Source: Thioalkalivibrio sp. (lineage in GTDB: Bacteria; Pseudomonadota; Gammaproteobacteria; SpSt-1174). From it: DNA of 8,702 nt. The notes beneath the pieces are model-generated. The model had not been told where the DNA came from. It was given only the letters and a program-made list of their open reading frames with translations, and searched no databases. This document shows, piece by piece, positions 1-5,407 of this stretch. The stretch's first letter is position 1, and the number at the start of each line of letters is the position of its first letter. The DNA lies in assembly GCA_011046015.1 (NCBI GenBank), contig DSBO01000131.1, forward strand, positions 1-8,702, in the 5' to 3' direction. The position numbers were made by a program, and so were the translations under genes.

Positions 1-298
1 GCGCAATGCCCGCCAGCAGCGCGCGGCCGAGTACCGCGCGCTGCGCGTCGCCGTCTTCCCGCCCCAGGGCCTGGGCGGCGAACCCCGTGGTGCTCATGCG
101 CAGGAAACCGAACTGCCAGAACACGAACTGCACCAGCATGGCCCCCACCGCCACCCCGCCGAGGTAGCGCGCGTCCGGCAGGTGGCCGACCACGGCGGTG
201 TCCACCAGCCCCAACAGGGGCTGGGAGATGCCGGAGAGGATCATGGGCAGGGCCAGGGCCCAGACGCCGCGATGGGTGAGCGGGGTGTGGGTGGTCAC
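1..298 (-). CDS. dinF: MATE-family efflux protein, DinF type (partial, 3' end outside window)
   Basis: The first 99 codons of a multidrug and toxin extrusion (MATE) transporter are present; the rest lies beyond the left edge. The product is an inner-membrane protein that would export compounds in exchange for Na+ or H+. The visible N-terminus reads WALALPMILSGISQPLLGLV, then DTAVVGHL, YLGGVAVGA and FLRMSTTGFAAQALG. From memory this is very close to E. coli DinF (WRLALPMI, GLVDTAVIGHL, YLGGVAVGA, FLRMSTTG), so the DinF subgroup is well supported. The first two membrane helices lie at about residues 12-32 and 46-66. I chose GTG at 296-298 because AGGA (306-309) lies 7 bases upstream and the resulting MTTHTPLTHRG leader has the family length; the next Met is residue 19, inside helix 1. 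In E. coli dinF follows lexA under SOS control. No LexA box is visible in the 67-bp divergent gap, and lexA is not in the window. Confidence 0.9.
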   Translation of the reverse strand, partial: MTTHTPLTHRGVWALALPMILSGISQPLLGLVDTAVVGHLPDARYLGGVAVGAMLVQFVFWQFGFLRMSTTGFAAQALGREDGDAQRAVLGRALLAGIA

Positions 299-331
299 GG
301 GAGTTCCTGTCGAGACGAGTTCACGCGGGCC

Positions 332-359
332 TTGTCATCGCAGCCGCGGAAGGTAACAT
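332..359 (+). promoter_or_regulatory. Candidate sigma-70 promoter of the class II aldolase gene
   Basis: TTGTCA (332-337) and TAACAT (354-359) are separated by 16 bp, matching the -35 and -10 consensus at 5/6 and 4/6 positions. Transcription would begin near the ATG at 366, giving an almost leaderless mRNA. The alternative is that the purine-rich GGAAGG at 348-353 is the ribosome-binding site, 12 bases before the ATG, with the promoter further upstream. The two readings largely exclude each other. Confidence 0.3.
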
Positions 360-365
360 CGCCGC

Positions 366-923
366 ATGGACCCGCGCGACGACCTCATTCGGCATTACCG
401 CTGGCTGCGCCAGTATGGCTACAACGATTCCCACTCGGGCAACCTTTCGGTGCGCGACGGGGAACGGTTCTGGATCACGCCCACCGGCGCCTGCGCCGAC
501 ACGCTGACCGCCGAGGAACTGGTGGCCTGCCCGGTGGACGGCGCGATCCCGGCGGGCGCGAGCAGCGACGCGCCGCTGCATCAGGCCGTGTATCGGGCCA
601 ACCCGGCGCTTGGCGCGGTAATGCACTCGCACGGGGCCCACTGCATCGCGCTCACCCTGAACGGCCAGGACTACCGGCCGGTGGACTTCGAGGGCCAGTA
701 CTACTTCGACACGATCCCCGTCATCGCCATCGACTACGCGCGCTACTTCGACGAGGCCCCGGTGAAGGTTCCGCCGGTGCTGGCGAGGCGGCCGATAGTG
801 ATCGTGCGCGGCCATGGCGTGTACGCCGCGGCCGAGAGCCTAAACCTCGCCTACAAGTGGACCTGTTCACTGGAGCTCTCGGCCCGCACCGACTGGCTGG
901 CGCGGGTGGCCGGCACAAGCTGA
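366..923 (+). CDS. Class II aldolase/adducin family protein
   Basis: This 185-aa cytosolic protein has the fold of fuculose-1-phosphate aldolase (FucA) and ribulose-5-phosphate epimerase (AraD), which use a metal to cleave, epimerise or dehydrate sugar phosphates. Visible motifs in order are SGNLSVR (24-30) and TPTG (38-41), both phosphate-binding in FucA; SSDAPLH (66-72); the metal-binding HSH (H87 and H89); and RGHG with the third metal histidine H150. The catalytic FucA glutamate (E73, in SSEW) is replaced by D68. The ATG at 366 starts about 20 residues before the GNLS motif, as usual in the family. The length is a little short compared with about 215 aa for FucA. The gene converges on the rubredoxin gene with only 7 bases between the stops. 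No sugar kinase, isomerase or methionine-salvage gene lies nearby, so the substrate cannot be inferred. Confidence 0.85.
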   Translation: MDPRDDLIRHYRWLRQYGYNDSHSGNLSVRDGERFWITPTGACADTLTAEELVACPVDGAIPAGASSDAPLHQAVYRANPALGAVMHSHGAHCIALTLNGQDYRPVDFEGQYYFDTIPVIAIDYARYFDEAPVKVPPVLARRPIVIVRGHGVYAAAESLNLAYKWTCSLELSARTDWLARVAGTS

Positions 924-930
924 GTCGACT

Positions 931-1095
931 TCAGATCTCCACCATCTCGAAGTCTTCCTTGCTCGCGCCGCACTCCGGACAGGTCCAGTTGATGGGCACA
1001 TCTTCCCACCGGGTGCCCGGCGGGATGCCGTGCTCCGGGTCGCCCTTCGCCTCGTCGTAGATGAACCCGCAGATGACACACATGTACTGTTTCAT
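931..1095 (-). CDS. Rubredoxin (54 aa)
   Basis: This is a complete small rubredoxin, a one-electron carrier with one iron held by four cysteines. The protein begins MKQYMCVICGFIYDEAKGDP. Iron ligands are C6 and C9 (CVICG) and C39 and C42 (CPECG). The family hallmarks YDE, GIPPGTRWEDVP and the W37 before CPECG are present, and 54 aa is the normal length. The start ATG (1093-1095) gives the canonical N-terminus, although no clear Shine-Dalgarno sequence precedes it. It is divergent from thiD, with a 110-bp shared region containing a palindrome and back-to-back candidate -10 elements. Rubredoxins in gammaproteobacteria serve alkane hydroxylases, rubredoxin:oxygen oxidoreductases or oxidative-stress enzymes. 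No such partner gene is in the window, so its electron donor and acceptor are unknown. Confidence 0.95.
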   Translation of the reverse strand: MKQYMCVICGFIYDEAKGDPEHGIPPGTRWEDVPINWTCPECGASKEDFEMVEI

Positions 1096-1128
1096 GATCG
1101 ATTAAGCGCTGTTGGGAATGGAACAGGC

Positions 1129-1146
1129 ATTCACCGCCGGGTGAAT
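1129..1146. repeat. 18-bp perfect inverted repeat in the rubredoxin/thiD divergent region
   Basis: ATTCACC (1129-1135), a 4-base spacer GCCG and GGTGAAT (1140-1146) form a perfect inverted repeat. It lies in the 5' leader of the rubredoxin transcript, if that starts from the candidate -10 near 1157-1162, and just upstream of the likely thiD promoter core. It could be a dimeric repressor site or an mRNA hairpin ahead of the rubredoxin gene. I recognise no named operator in it. Confidence 0.5.
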
Positions 1147-1156
1147 CGCCGCAGGG

Positions 1157-1166
1157 ATGATACACT
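1157..1166 (+). promoter_or_regulatory. Candidate overlapping divergent -10 elements for thiD and rubredoxin
   Basis: On the plus strand TGA followed by TACACT (1158-1166) is an extended -10 element, about 33 bases before the thiD start after allowing for the start point. On the minus strand the complement of 1157-1162 reads TATCAT, a 5/6 match to the -10 consensus, facing the rubredoxin gene. Neither has a good -35 at 16-18 bp. No thiamine pyrophosphate (THI box) riboswitch elements are visible in this leader. Confidence 0.3.
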
Positions 1167-1205
1167 TTAAAGCATCGATCACCACCCCCCCAGCGAGACC
1201 CGGAC

Positions 1206-2006
1206 GTGAACCAGCCCCCGATCCCCGTCGTCATGAGCATCGCCGGCAACGACCCGACCGGCGGCGCCGGCCTGCAGGCCGACATCGAGGCCATCACCAG
1301 CATGGGCTGCCACGCCTGCCCCGTGGTGGCCGCGATCACCGTGCAGGACACGCACGACGTGCAGGCCCTGGAGCCGTTGCCGGCCAGCCTGGTGGTGTCG
1401 CAGGCCCGCGCCGTGCTGGAGGACATGCCGGTACACGCCATCAAGCTCGGCCTGCTCGGCTCGGTGGAGATCATCCAGGCCGTGCACACGCTGCTCACCG
1501 ACTACCCCCAACTGCCAATGGTCCTCGACCCGGTGCTCGCCGCCGGCGGTGGCGCGGCGCTGGCGGACGAGGCCATCATCGACGCCATGTGCACCCTGCT
1601 GCTGCCGCTGGCCACGGTGATCACACCCAATTCGCAGGAGGCGCGCCGCCTCGCGCCGGGCTCGGATACCCTTGATGCCTGCGCCATGGCGCTGCTCGAC
1701 CAGGGCGCCGAGTTCGTACTCATCACCGGCGCCCACGAGAACACCCCGCAGGTGCACAACACCCTCTATGCCAACAACCGCCAGCTGGAGCGCTTCAGCT
1801 GGGAGCGCCTGGAGGGCAGCTACCACGGCTCGGGCTGCACCCTGGCCTCGGCCATCGCCGGCCTGCTGGCCCAGGGCCAGGAACCGCTCACCGCCATCCA
1901 CGAGGCGCAGGAGTACACCTGGCAGACCCTCGCCCACGGCTACCGCCTGGGCATGGGGCAGCAGTTGCCCAACCGGCTGTTCTGGGCGGAGGCCGAGGAG
2001 GAGTGA
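1206..2006 (+). CDS. thiD: Hydroxymethylpyrimidine/phosphomethylpyrimidine kinase ThiD
   Basis: ThiD phosphorylates 4-amino-5-hydroxymethyl-2-methylpyrimidine (HMP) twice, to HMP-P and then HMP-PP, the pyrimidine precursor of thiamine. This is a 266-aa ribokinase-fold protein, the same length as E. coli ThiD. Motifs are SIAGNDPTGGAGLQAD (11-26), AIKLGLLGS (78-86), VLDPV (106-110), TPN (140-142) and SYHGSGCTLAS (205-215), with C211 in the anion-hole loop where other ribokinases carry Asp. The canonical KSG stretch is replaced by AAGGGAALADE, and DT-HTHGTGCT by GSYHGSGCT; both match what I recall of Pseudomonas ThiD, so they define a known subgroup rather than damage. The GTG start at 1206 sits about 15 residues before the GNDP motif, as expected, with only a weak GAGA-type ribosome site. 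The stop overlaps the thiE start, so the two are co-translated. Confidence 0.95.
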   Translation: MNQPPIPVVMSIAGNDPTGGAGLQADIEAITSMGCHACPVVAAITVQDTHDVQALEPLPASLVVSQARAVLEDMPVHAIKLGLLGSVEIIQAVHTLLTDYPQLPMVLDPVLAAGGGAALADEAIIDAMCTLLLPLATVITPNSQEARRLAPGSDTLDACAMALLDQGAEFVLITGAHENTPQVHNTLYANNRQLERFSWERLEGSYHGSGCTLASAIAGLLAQGQEPLTAIHEAQEYTWQTLAHGYRLGMGQQLPNRLFWAEAEEE

Positions 2007-2635
2007 ACCGGGCCCGACTGGCCGGCGTCTACACCATCACCGACGCCGCCCTCACCCCCGCCGAGCGCCTCGAACAACAGGTCGAGGCGGTGCTGCGCGG
2101 CGGCTGCCGCATCGTGCAGTACCGCGACAAGTCGCCCGATGCGACGCGGCGCCTGCACGAGGCGCGGGCCCTGCGCGCCCTGTGCGAGGCCTTTGGCGCG
2201 CTGCTGCTGATCAACGACGACGTCGAGCTCGCCGCGACCTCCGGCGCCCACGGCGTGCACCTGGGCCAGCAGGACCGTCCGCTCGCCGCGGCGCGGGAAC
2301 GCCTGGGACCGACCGCCGTCATCGGCATCACCTGCCACGCCTCGCTGGAACTGGGCCGCGCCGCCGAGGCCGGGGGCGCCGACTACGTCGCCTTCGGCGC
2401 CCTCTTCCCCTCCCCCACCAAGCCCGCCGCCAGCCGGGCCTCGCTGGATCTGATTCGCGAGGCACGCCAAACGCTGTCGGTGCCGATCTGCGCCATCGGC
2501 GGTATCGACGCGGACAACGCCGCCGAGGTGATCGCGGCCGGCGCGGACATGCTCGCCGTGATCAGCGGGGTGTTTGCACGGCCAGATCCCGAAACCGCCA
2601 CGAGTGCACTGCACAGACGATTCGAATCGCGCTGA
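2003..2635 (+). CDS. thiE: Thiamine-phosphate synthase ThiE
   Basis: ThiE condenses HMP-PP with 4-methyl-5-(2-phosphoethyl)thiazole to thiamine phosphate, releasing pyrophosphate, in the cytosol. This is a complete 210-aa TIM-barrel protein. Visible family motifs are VQYRDK (38-43) for pyrophosphate binding, INDD (70-73), GVHLGQQD (84-91) with the Mg-binding aspartates, IGITCH (107-112), the pyrimidine-side DYVAFG.LFPSPTK (127-140), AIGGI (164-168) and the phosphate-binding VISGVF (186-191). The GTG start (2003-2005) overlaps the thiD TGA (2004-2006), and the end of thiD carries GAGGAG (1995-2000) as ribosome-binding site, so translation is coupled. The substrate made by ThiD feeds this enzyme directly. 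The thiazole-forming genes (thiS, thiG, thiO) are not here and must lie elsewhere or be replaced by salvage. Confidence 0.95.
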   Translation: MNRARLAGVYTITDAALTPAERLEQQVEAVLRGGCRIVQYRDKSPDATRRLHEARALRALCEAFGALLLINDDVELAATSGAHGVHLGQQDRPLAAARERLGPTAVIGITCHASLELGRAAEAGGADYVAFGALFPSPTKPAASRASLDLIREARQTLSVPICAIGGIDADNAAEVIAAGADMLAVISGVFARPDPETATSALHRRFESR

Positions 2636-2702
2636 GCCCTGCATTCACGGGCAAATCGTGTAGACTGTTGGGCTTCCCCGGAACTACAGGATCGGAGCAG
2701 GC

Positions 2703-3983
2703 ATGAGTCAGTCCCACCAGCTCTTCGTCGAGGCCCAGGAGCACATCCCGGGCGGCGTGAATTCCCCCGTGCGCGCCTTCAAGGGCGTGGGCGGCGAGCC
2801 CGTCTTCATCGAGCGCGCCGAGGGCGCCTATCTCTTCGACGTCGACGGCAAACGCTACATCGACTACATCGGCTCCTGGGGGCCGATGATCGCCGGCCAC
2901 GCGCACCCCAAGGTGCTGGCGGCGGTGAAGGCGGCGGTGGACCGGGGCCTGAGCTACGGCGCGCCGACGAAGATCGAGATCGAGATGGCCGAGGCCATCG
3001 CCCGCATCATGCCGTCCATGGTGATGACCCGCATGGTCAACTCCGGCACCGAGGCGACCATGAGCGCCATCCGGCTGGCGCGCGGCTACACCGGCCGCGA
3101 CAAGATCGTGAAGTTCGAGGGCTGTTACCATGGCCACGGCGACTCGCTGCTGGTGAAGGCGGGCTCCGGCGCGCTGACCCTGGGCGTGCCCAACTCGCCG
3201 GGCGTGCCGGTGGCGCTGGCCGAACACACCATCACGCTCACCTACAACAAGCTCGACGAGGTGCGCGAGGCCTTCGAGCACATCGGTCACCAGGTGGCCT
3301 GCATCATCGTCGAGCCGGTGGCCGGCAACATGAACTGCATCCCGCCCGTACCGGGCTTCCTCGAGGGCCTGCGCGAGATCTGCGACGAGTACGGCAGCGT
3401 GCTGATCTTCGACGAGGTGATGACGGGCTTTCGCGTCGCCCTGGGCGGTGCCCAGGCCGTGTACGGTGTCACCCCCGACCTCACCACGCTCGGCAAGATC
3501 ATCGGTGGCGGCATGCCGGTGGGCGCCTTCGGCGGCAAGCGCGAGATCATGCAACAACTCGCCCCGCTCGGACCGGTCTACCAGGCCGGCACGCTCTCGG
3601 GCAACCCGATCGCCATGGCGGCAGGCCTTGCCACCCTGGAGATCATCAGCGAGGCCGGCTTCTACGCAGACCTCACGGCGAAGACCTCCCGACTGGTGGA
3701 GGGCATCGTGGCGAAGGCGCGGGAGGCCGGTATCCCCATGACCAGCAACCAGGTGGGCGGCATGTTCGGCCTGTTCTTCACGGACGAGAAAGAGGTGACG
3801 GACTTCTACCAGGTGACCAACTGCAATCTCGACCGCTTCAAGCTGTTCTTCCACGGCATGCTCGAGCGCGGCGTGTACCTCGCGCCCTCGGCCTTCGAGG
3901 CCGGCTTCGTCTCCAGCGCCCACAGCGACGCCGACCTGGACGCCACCATCGCGGCCGCGGCCGAGGTGCTGGCCGAGTTGTAG
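2703..3983 (+). CDS. hemL: Glutamate-1-semialdehyde 2,1-aminomutase HemL
   Basis: HemL converts glutamate-1-semialdehyde to 5-aminolevulinate, the second step of the C5 route to heme and other tetrapyrroles, using pyridoxal phosphate. The protein is 426 aa, the normal length, and complete. Landmarks are IPGGVNSPVRAF (15-26), the cofactor-phosphate region NSGTEATM (113-120), CYHGHGDSLL (141-150), FDEVMTGFR (236-244) with the PLP-pyridine aspartate D237, and TLGKIIGGGMPVGAFGG (262-278) with the Schiff-base lysine K265, the same number as in E. coli. The ATG at 2703 has GGAG (2694-2697) five bases upstream. It follows thiE after 67 bp, so it may be read through from thiD or have its own promoter; TAGACT at 2661-2666 is a possible -10. 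The thiD-thiE-hemL order is conserved in pseudomonads although the pathways are unrelated. Confidence 0.97.
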   Translation: MSQSHQLFVEAQEHIPGGVNSPVRAFKGVGGEPVFIERAEGAYLFDVDGKRYIDYIGSWGPMIAGHAHPKVLAAVKAAVDRGLSYGAPTKIEIEMAEAIARIMPSMVMTRMVNSGTEATMSAIRLARGYTGRDKIVKFEGCYHGHGDSLLVKAGSGALTLGVPNSPGVPVALAEHTITLTYNKLDEVREAFEHIGHQVACIIVEPVAGNMNCIPPVPGFLEGLREICDEYGSVLIFDEVMTGFRVALGGAQAVYGVTPDLTTLGKIIGGGMPVGAFGGKREIMQQLAPLGPVYQAGTLSGNPIAMAAGLATLEIISEAGFYADLTAKTSRLVEGIVAKAREAGIPMTSNQVGGMFGLFFTDEKEVTDFYQVTNCNLDRFKLFFHGMLERGVYLAPSAFEAGFVSSAHSDADLDATIAAAAEVLAEL

Positions 3984-3997
3984 CCTTTGGCATGTAG

Positions 3998-4050
3998 CGT
4001 GAGACGTAAGGGGCGACCTGCCTCCTCACGCCTCACGCCTCACGCCTCAC
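3998..4050. repeat. Heptamer repeat cluster (CCTCACG) with an inverted pair
   Basis: Three exact tandem copies of CCTCACG (4024-4030, 4031-4037, 4038-4044) are followed by a fourth cut to CCTCAC (4045-4050). On the left, 3998-4011 holds two degenerate copies in opposite orientation (CGTGAGA, CGTAAGG). The left pair can pair with 4024-4037 at 12 of 14 positions around a 12-base loop. The cluster lies between the convergent hemL and cytochrome genes and could act as a bidirectional terminator, although no T-tract follows the stem. The last copy overlaps the cytochrome stop codon (TGA on the minus strand, 4047-4049). Confidence 0.8.
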
Positions 4051-4535
4051 TTCAGATTCAGCACCGGGCTGGTGGCGGTGGCGGGGTGTTCGGGCAGGAT
4101 GATGAAGGCATAGTCGTTACGCGCGTGGCAGATCACGCACTGGGCGCGCATGTGGTCGAAGGCCTTGTAGAAGGGCTCCCATTCCTGCTTCTCGAAGGCC
4201 GCTTCGAACTTCTCGAAACCCTCGTCGAGAAAGTCCTGGGCCGTGGCCGCGCGGCTCGGGCGGGTGATCTGCAGCAACTCCGTCAGCGCCTCGATCTCCT
4301 CGACCTGGTACTCGGCAAACTCCCACTTCTCCTGCCTGGCCGCCCAGTAGAGATTCTTGTAGCGCTCACCCATCTCGATCATGATTCTCGCGGTCGAAGG
4401 CACGGCCTTCACCAGGTTTTCGAGCTTCTCGGTATCGCTACCATCCTTGCGCCAGTCCTTCTGCTTGTGATCGTCGGCCACTGCCGTCGTCATCATCAAC
4501 GCCGCCAGTGCGGCCAAGATCCATCCTTTTTTCAT
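4047..4535 (-). CDS. Periplasmic monoheme cytochrome c, C-terminal heme motif
   Basis: This 162-aa protein begins MKKGWILAALAALMMTTAVA, a Sec signal peptide with likely cleavage after AVA at residue 20, so the mature protein (about 142 aa) is periplasmic. One heme-attachment motif, CVICH (133-137), lies near the C-terminus. The region before it (about 35-130) is rich in charged and aromatic helix-formers, suggesting a helical bundle of the cytochrome c' kind, although I would not place it firmly in that family. The stretch IMIEMGERYKNLYWAA (51-66) carries Met residues that might supply a sixth heme ligand (inference). The ATG has a strong Shine-Dalgarno AGGAG (complement of 4545-4549) nine bases upstream and its own good promoter. 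The role is unknown; small soluble cytochromes of this kind usually carry electrons or bind gases. Confidence 0.85.
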   Translation of the reverse strand: MKKGWILAALAALMMTTAVADDHKQKDWRKDGSDTEKLENLVKAVPSTARIMIEMGERYKNLYWAARQEKWEFAEYQVEEIEALTELLQITRPSRAATAQDFLDEGFEKFEAAFEKQEWEPFYKAFDHMRAQCVICHARNDYAFIILPEHPATATSPVLNLK

Positions 4536-4575
4536 GGTCTTTCACTCCTGCAGTGCATGGTCATTGTGTTCGTGA

Positions 4576-4605
4576 AGTCTATGCAGCCGCCAACAACCTG
4601 GTCAA
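4576..4605 (-). promoter_or_regulatory. Promoter of the cytochrome c gene
   Basis: Reading the minus strand, TTGACC (complement of 4600-4605) and TAGACT (complement of 4576-4581) are 18 bp apart, matching the sigma-70 consensus at 5/6 and 4/6 positions. Transcription would start near 4569, about 34 bases before the cytochrome ATG. The -35 box directly abuts the acyltransferase stop codon (4606-4608), so the cytochrome can be expressed independently of the upstream gene. Confidence 0.55.
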
Positions 4606-5355
4606 TCAATCCAGGTAGCGGGCCTGCCATTGCAGGTACAGGCCATGCGCGTGCCGCATATAACTCTCCCGGTCGGCAAAGGCCGCCGGGTCGAGCGCGT
4701 CGTACACATGGTAGTTGGCCCGTGGATTCTGCGTCGTAAAGAAGTGCATCAGCTTGTGCAACAGGGTCTCGCCCGGCTTCCACTCGAAATCGTCCTGCGA
4801 CTCATAATGCAGAAACACGGGGACGATGGGAGTGCCGGTCTTGAGGGAGATCTCGAACACGCCGTAGCGAAAGGTCTCGAAGATCCGCCGCCCCTTGCAG
4901 CCGCCTTCGGGATAGACCGCGACATTCCGACCGAGTTCGAGCGCCTCGACGATCGCATCGAAGGCTGCACGCCGCGACTCCCGCTCCTCGCGCTGAACGA
5001 ACAGCGTATCGGCCGCCACGGAAATACGCCCCACGATCCACCAGTCGCGCACCTCGGCCTTGGCCAGCGAGTGCACGGGAAACAGCGCCGGAATGCCGAT
5101 GTCCTCGAAGGCCGACGGATGGTTGGCGATCAGCAGGTACTGCCGGGGCAGCGGCCGGGTATTGTGCTGATGCAGGCGCAGCTCCACCCCCAGGGCCCGC
5201 ACGAAACTGCGACACCAGCCGAAGAACAGACGCGAATAGACGGGGCGTACCAGGCGCCGTGGCAGGAAACTCAGGAGATAGACCAGGGCGGTATAAAGTG
5301 TGAAGTCGATTCCGTAAAACAGGCGGCGCAGCCACTTTCCCAGTAAATAAAACAC
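4606..5355 (-). CDS. PlsC-like lysophospholipid acyltransferase family protein
   Basis: This 249-aa protein belongs to the family that transfers acyl chains to glycerol-3-phosphate, lysophosphatidate or related lipids at the inner face of the membrane. A hydrophobic segment (about 16-31) would anchor it. Block I is ANHPSAFED (77-85): the catalytic His (H79) is followed by four residues and then Glu84, with Asp85 one place later, so this is HX4E rather than HX4D. Block II is FVQREERESRR (119-129) with R122, block III YPEGGCKG (148-155) in place of FPEGTRS, and block IV TPIVPV (175-180). The length matches E. coli PlsC (245 aa). The GTG start has AGGGAG seven bases upstream. It is divergent from the glycerol-phosphate operon and shares its palindromic control region, which suits a role near glycerol-3-phosphate. 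The exact acyl acceptor is unknown. Confidence 0.85.
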   Translation of the reverse strand: MFYLLGKWLRRLFYGIDFTLYTALVYLLSFLPRRLVRPVYSRLFFGWCRSFVRALGVELRLHQHNTRPLPRQYLLIANHPSAFEDIGIPALFPVHSLAKAEVRDWWIVGRISVAADTLFVQREERESRRAAFDAIVEALELGRNVAVYPEGGCKGRRIFETFRYGVFEISLKTGTPIVPVFLHYESQDDFEWKPGETLLHKLMHFFTTQNPRANYHVYDALDPAAFADRESYMRHAHGLYLQWQARYLD

Positions 5356-5375
5356 GCGAGAACTCCCTGTTTGCG

Positions 5376-5403
5376 TTCACAATCGTCTATATCTATGTAT
5401 AGA
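5376..5403 (+). promoter_or_regulatory. Candidate promoter of the glycerol-phosphate operon
   Basis: TTCACA (5376-5381; 5/6 to the -35 consensus) and TATAGA (5398-5403; 4/6 to the -10) are 16 bp apart. The spacer contains the left arm and loop of the palindrome at 5382-5407, and the -10 lies in its right arm. Because of the symmetry the minus strand also shows TATAGA (complement of 5386-5391), a possible -10 for the divergent acyltransferase gene. A start point near 5410 would place the in-frame ATG at 5395 upstream of the transcript. Confidence 0.45.
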
Positions 5404-5407
5404 CGAT
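5382..5407. repeat. Perfect 10-6-10 inverted repeat, probable operator
   Basis: ATCGTCTATA (5382-5391) and TATAGACGAT (5398-5407) are perfect reverse complements around the 6-base spacer TCTATG. The site lies in the 70-odd-base divergent region between the acyltransferase and kinase genes and covers the candidate promoter spacer and -10. It does not resemble the E. coli GlpR operator as I remember it. A bound dimer would be expected to block both divergent promoters. Confidence 0.65.

Noticed and set aside
1096..1205. TPP (THI box) riboswitch ahead of thiD
   Set aside because: I looked for the conserved CTGAGA and the paired 3' element and found neither in the leader.
2618..2629. 12-bp perfect palindrome CGATTCGAATCG at the end of thiE
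   Set aside because: It is inside the coding sequence, short, and without promoter context; chance is an adequate explanation.
1672..2706. A 344-codon open frame across thiD, thiE and the gap before hemL
   Set aside because: It is Arg/Pro-rich with no family motifs and overlaps two well-supported genes in another frame.
2562..3923. A 453-codon open frame on the minus strand opposite hemL
   Set aside because: Its composition (His, Gly, Ala, Val, Arg, with no motifs) is that of an antisense shadow; hemL on the plus strand is complete and unmistakable.
4024..4050. CRISPR-like tandem repeat
   Set aside because: The units are 7 bp and directly adjacent with no spacers, and no cas gene is near.
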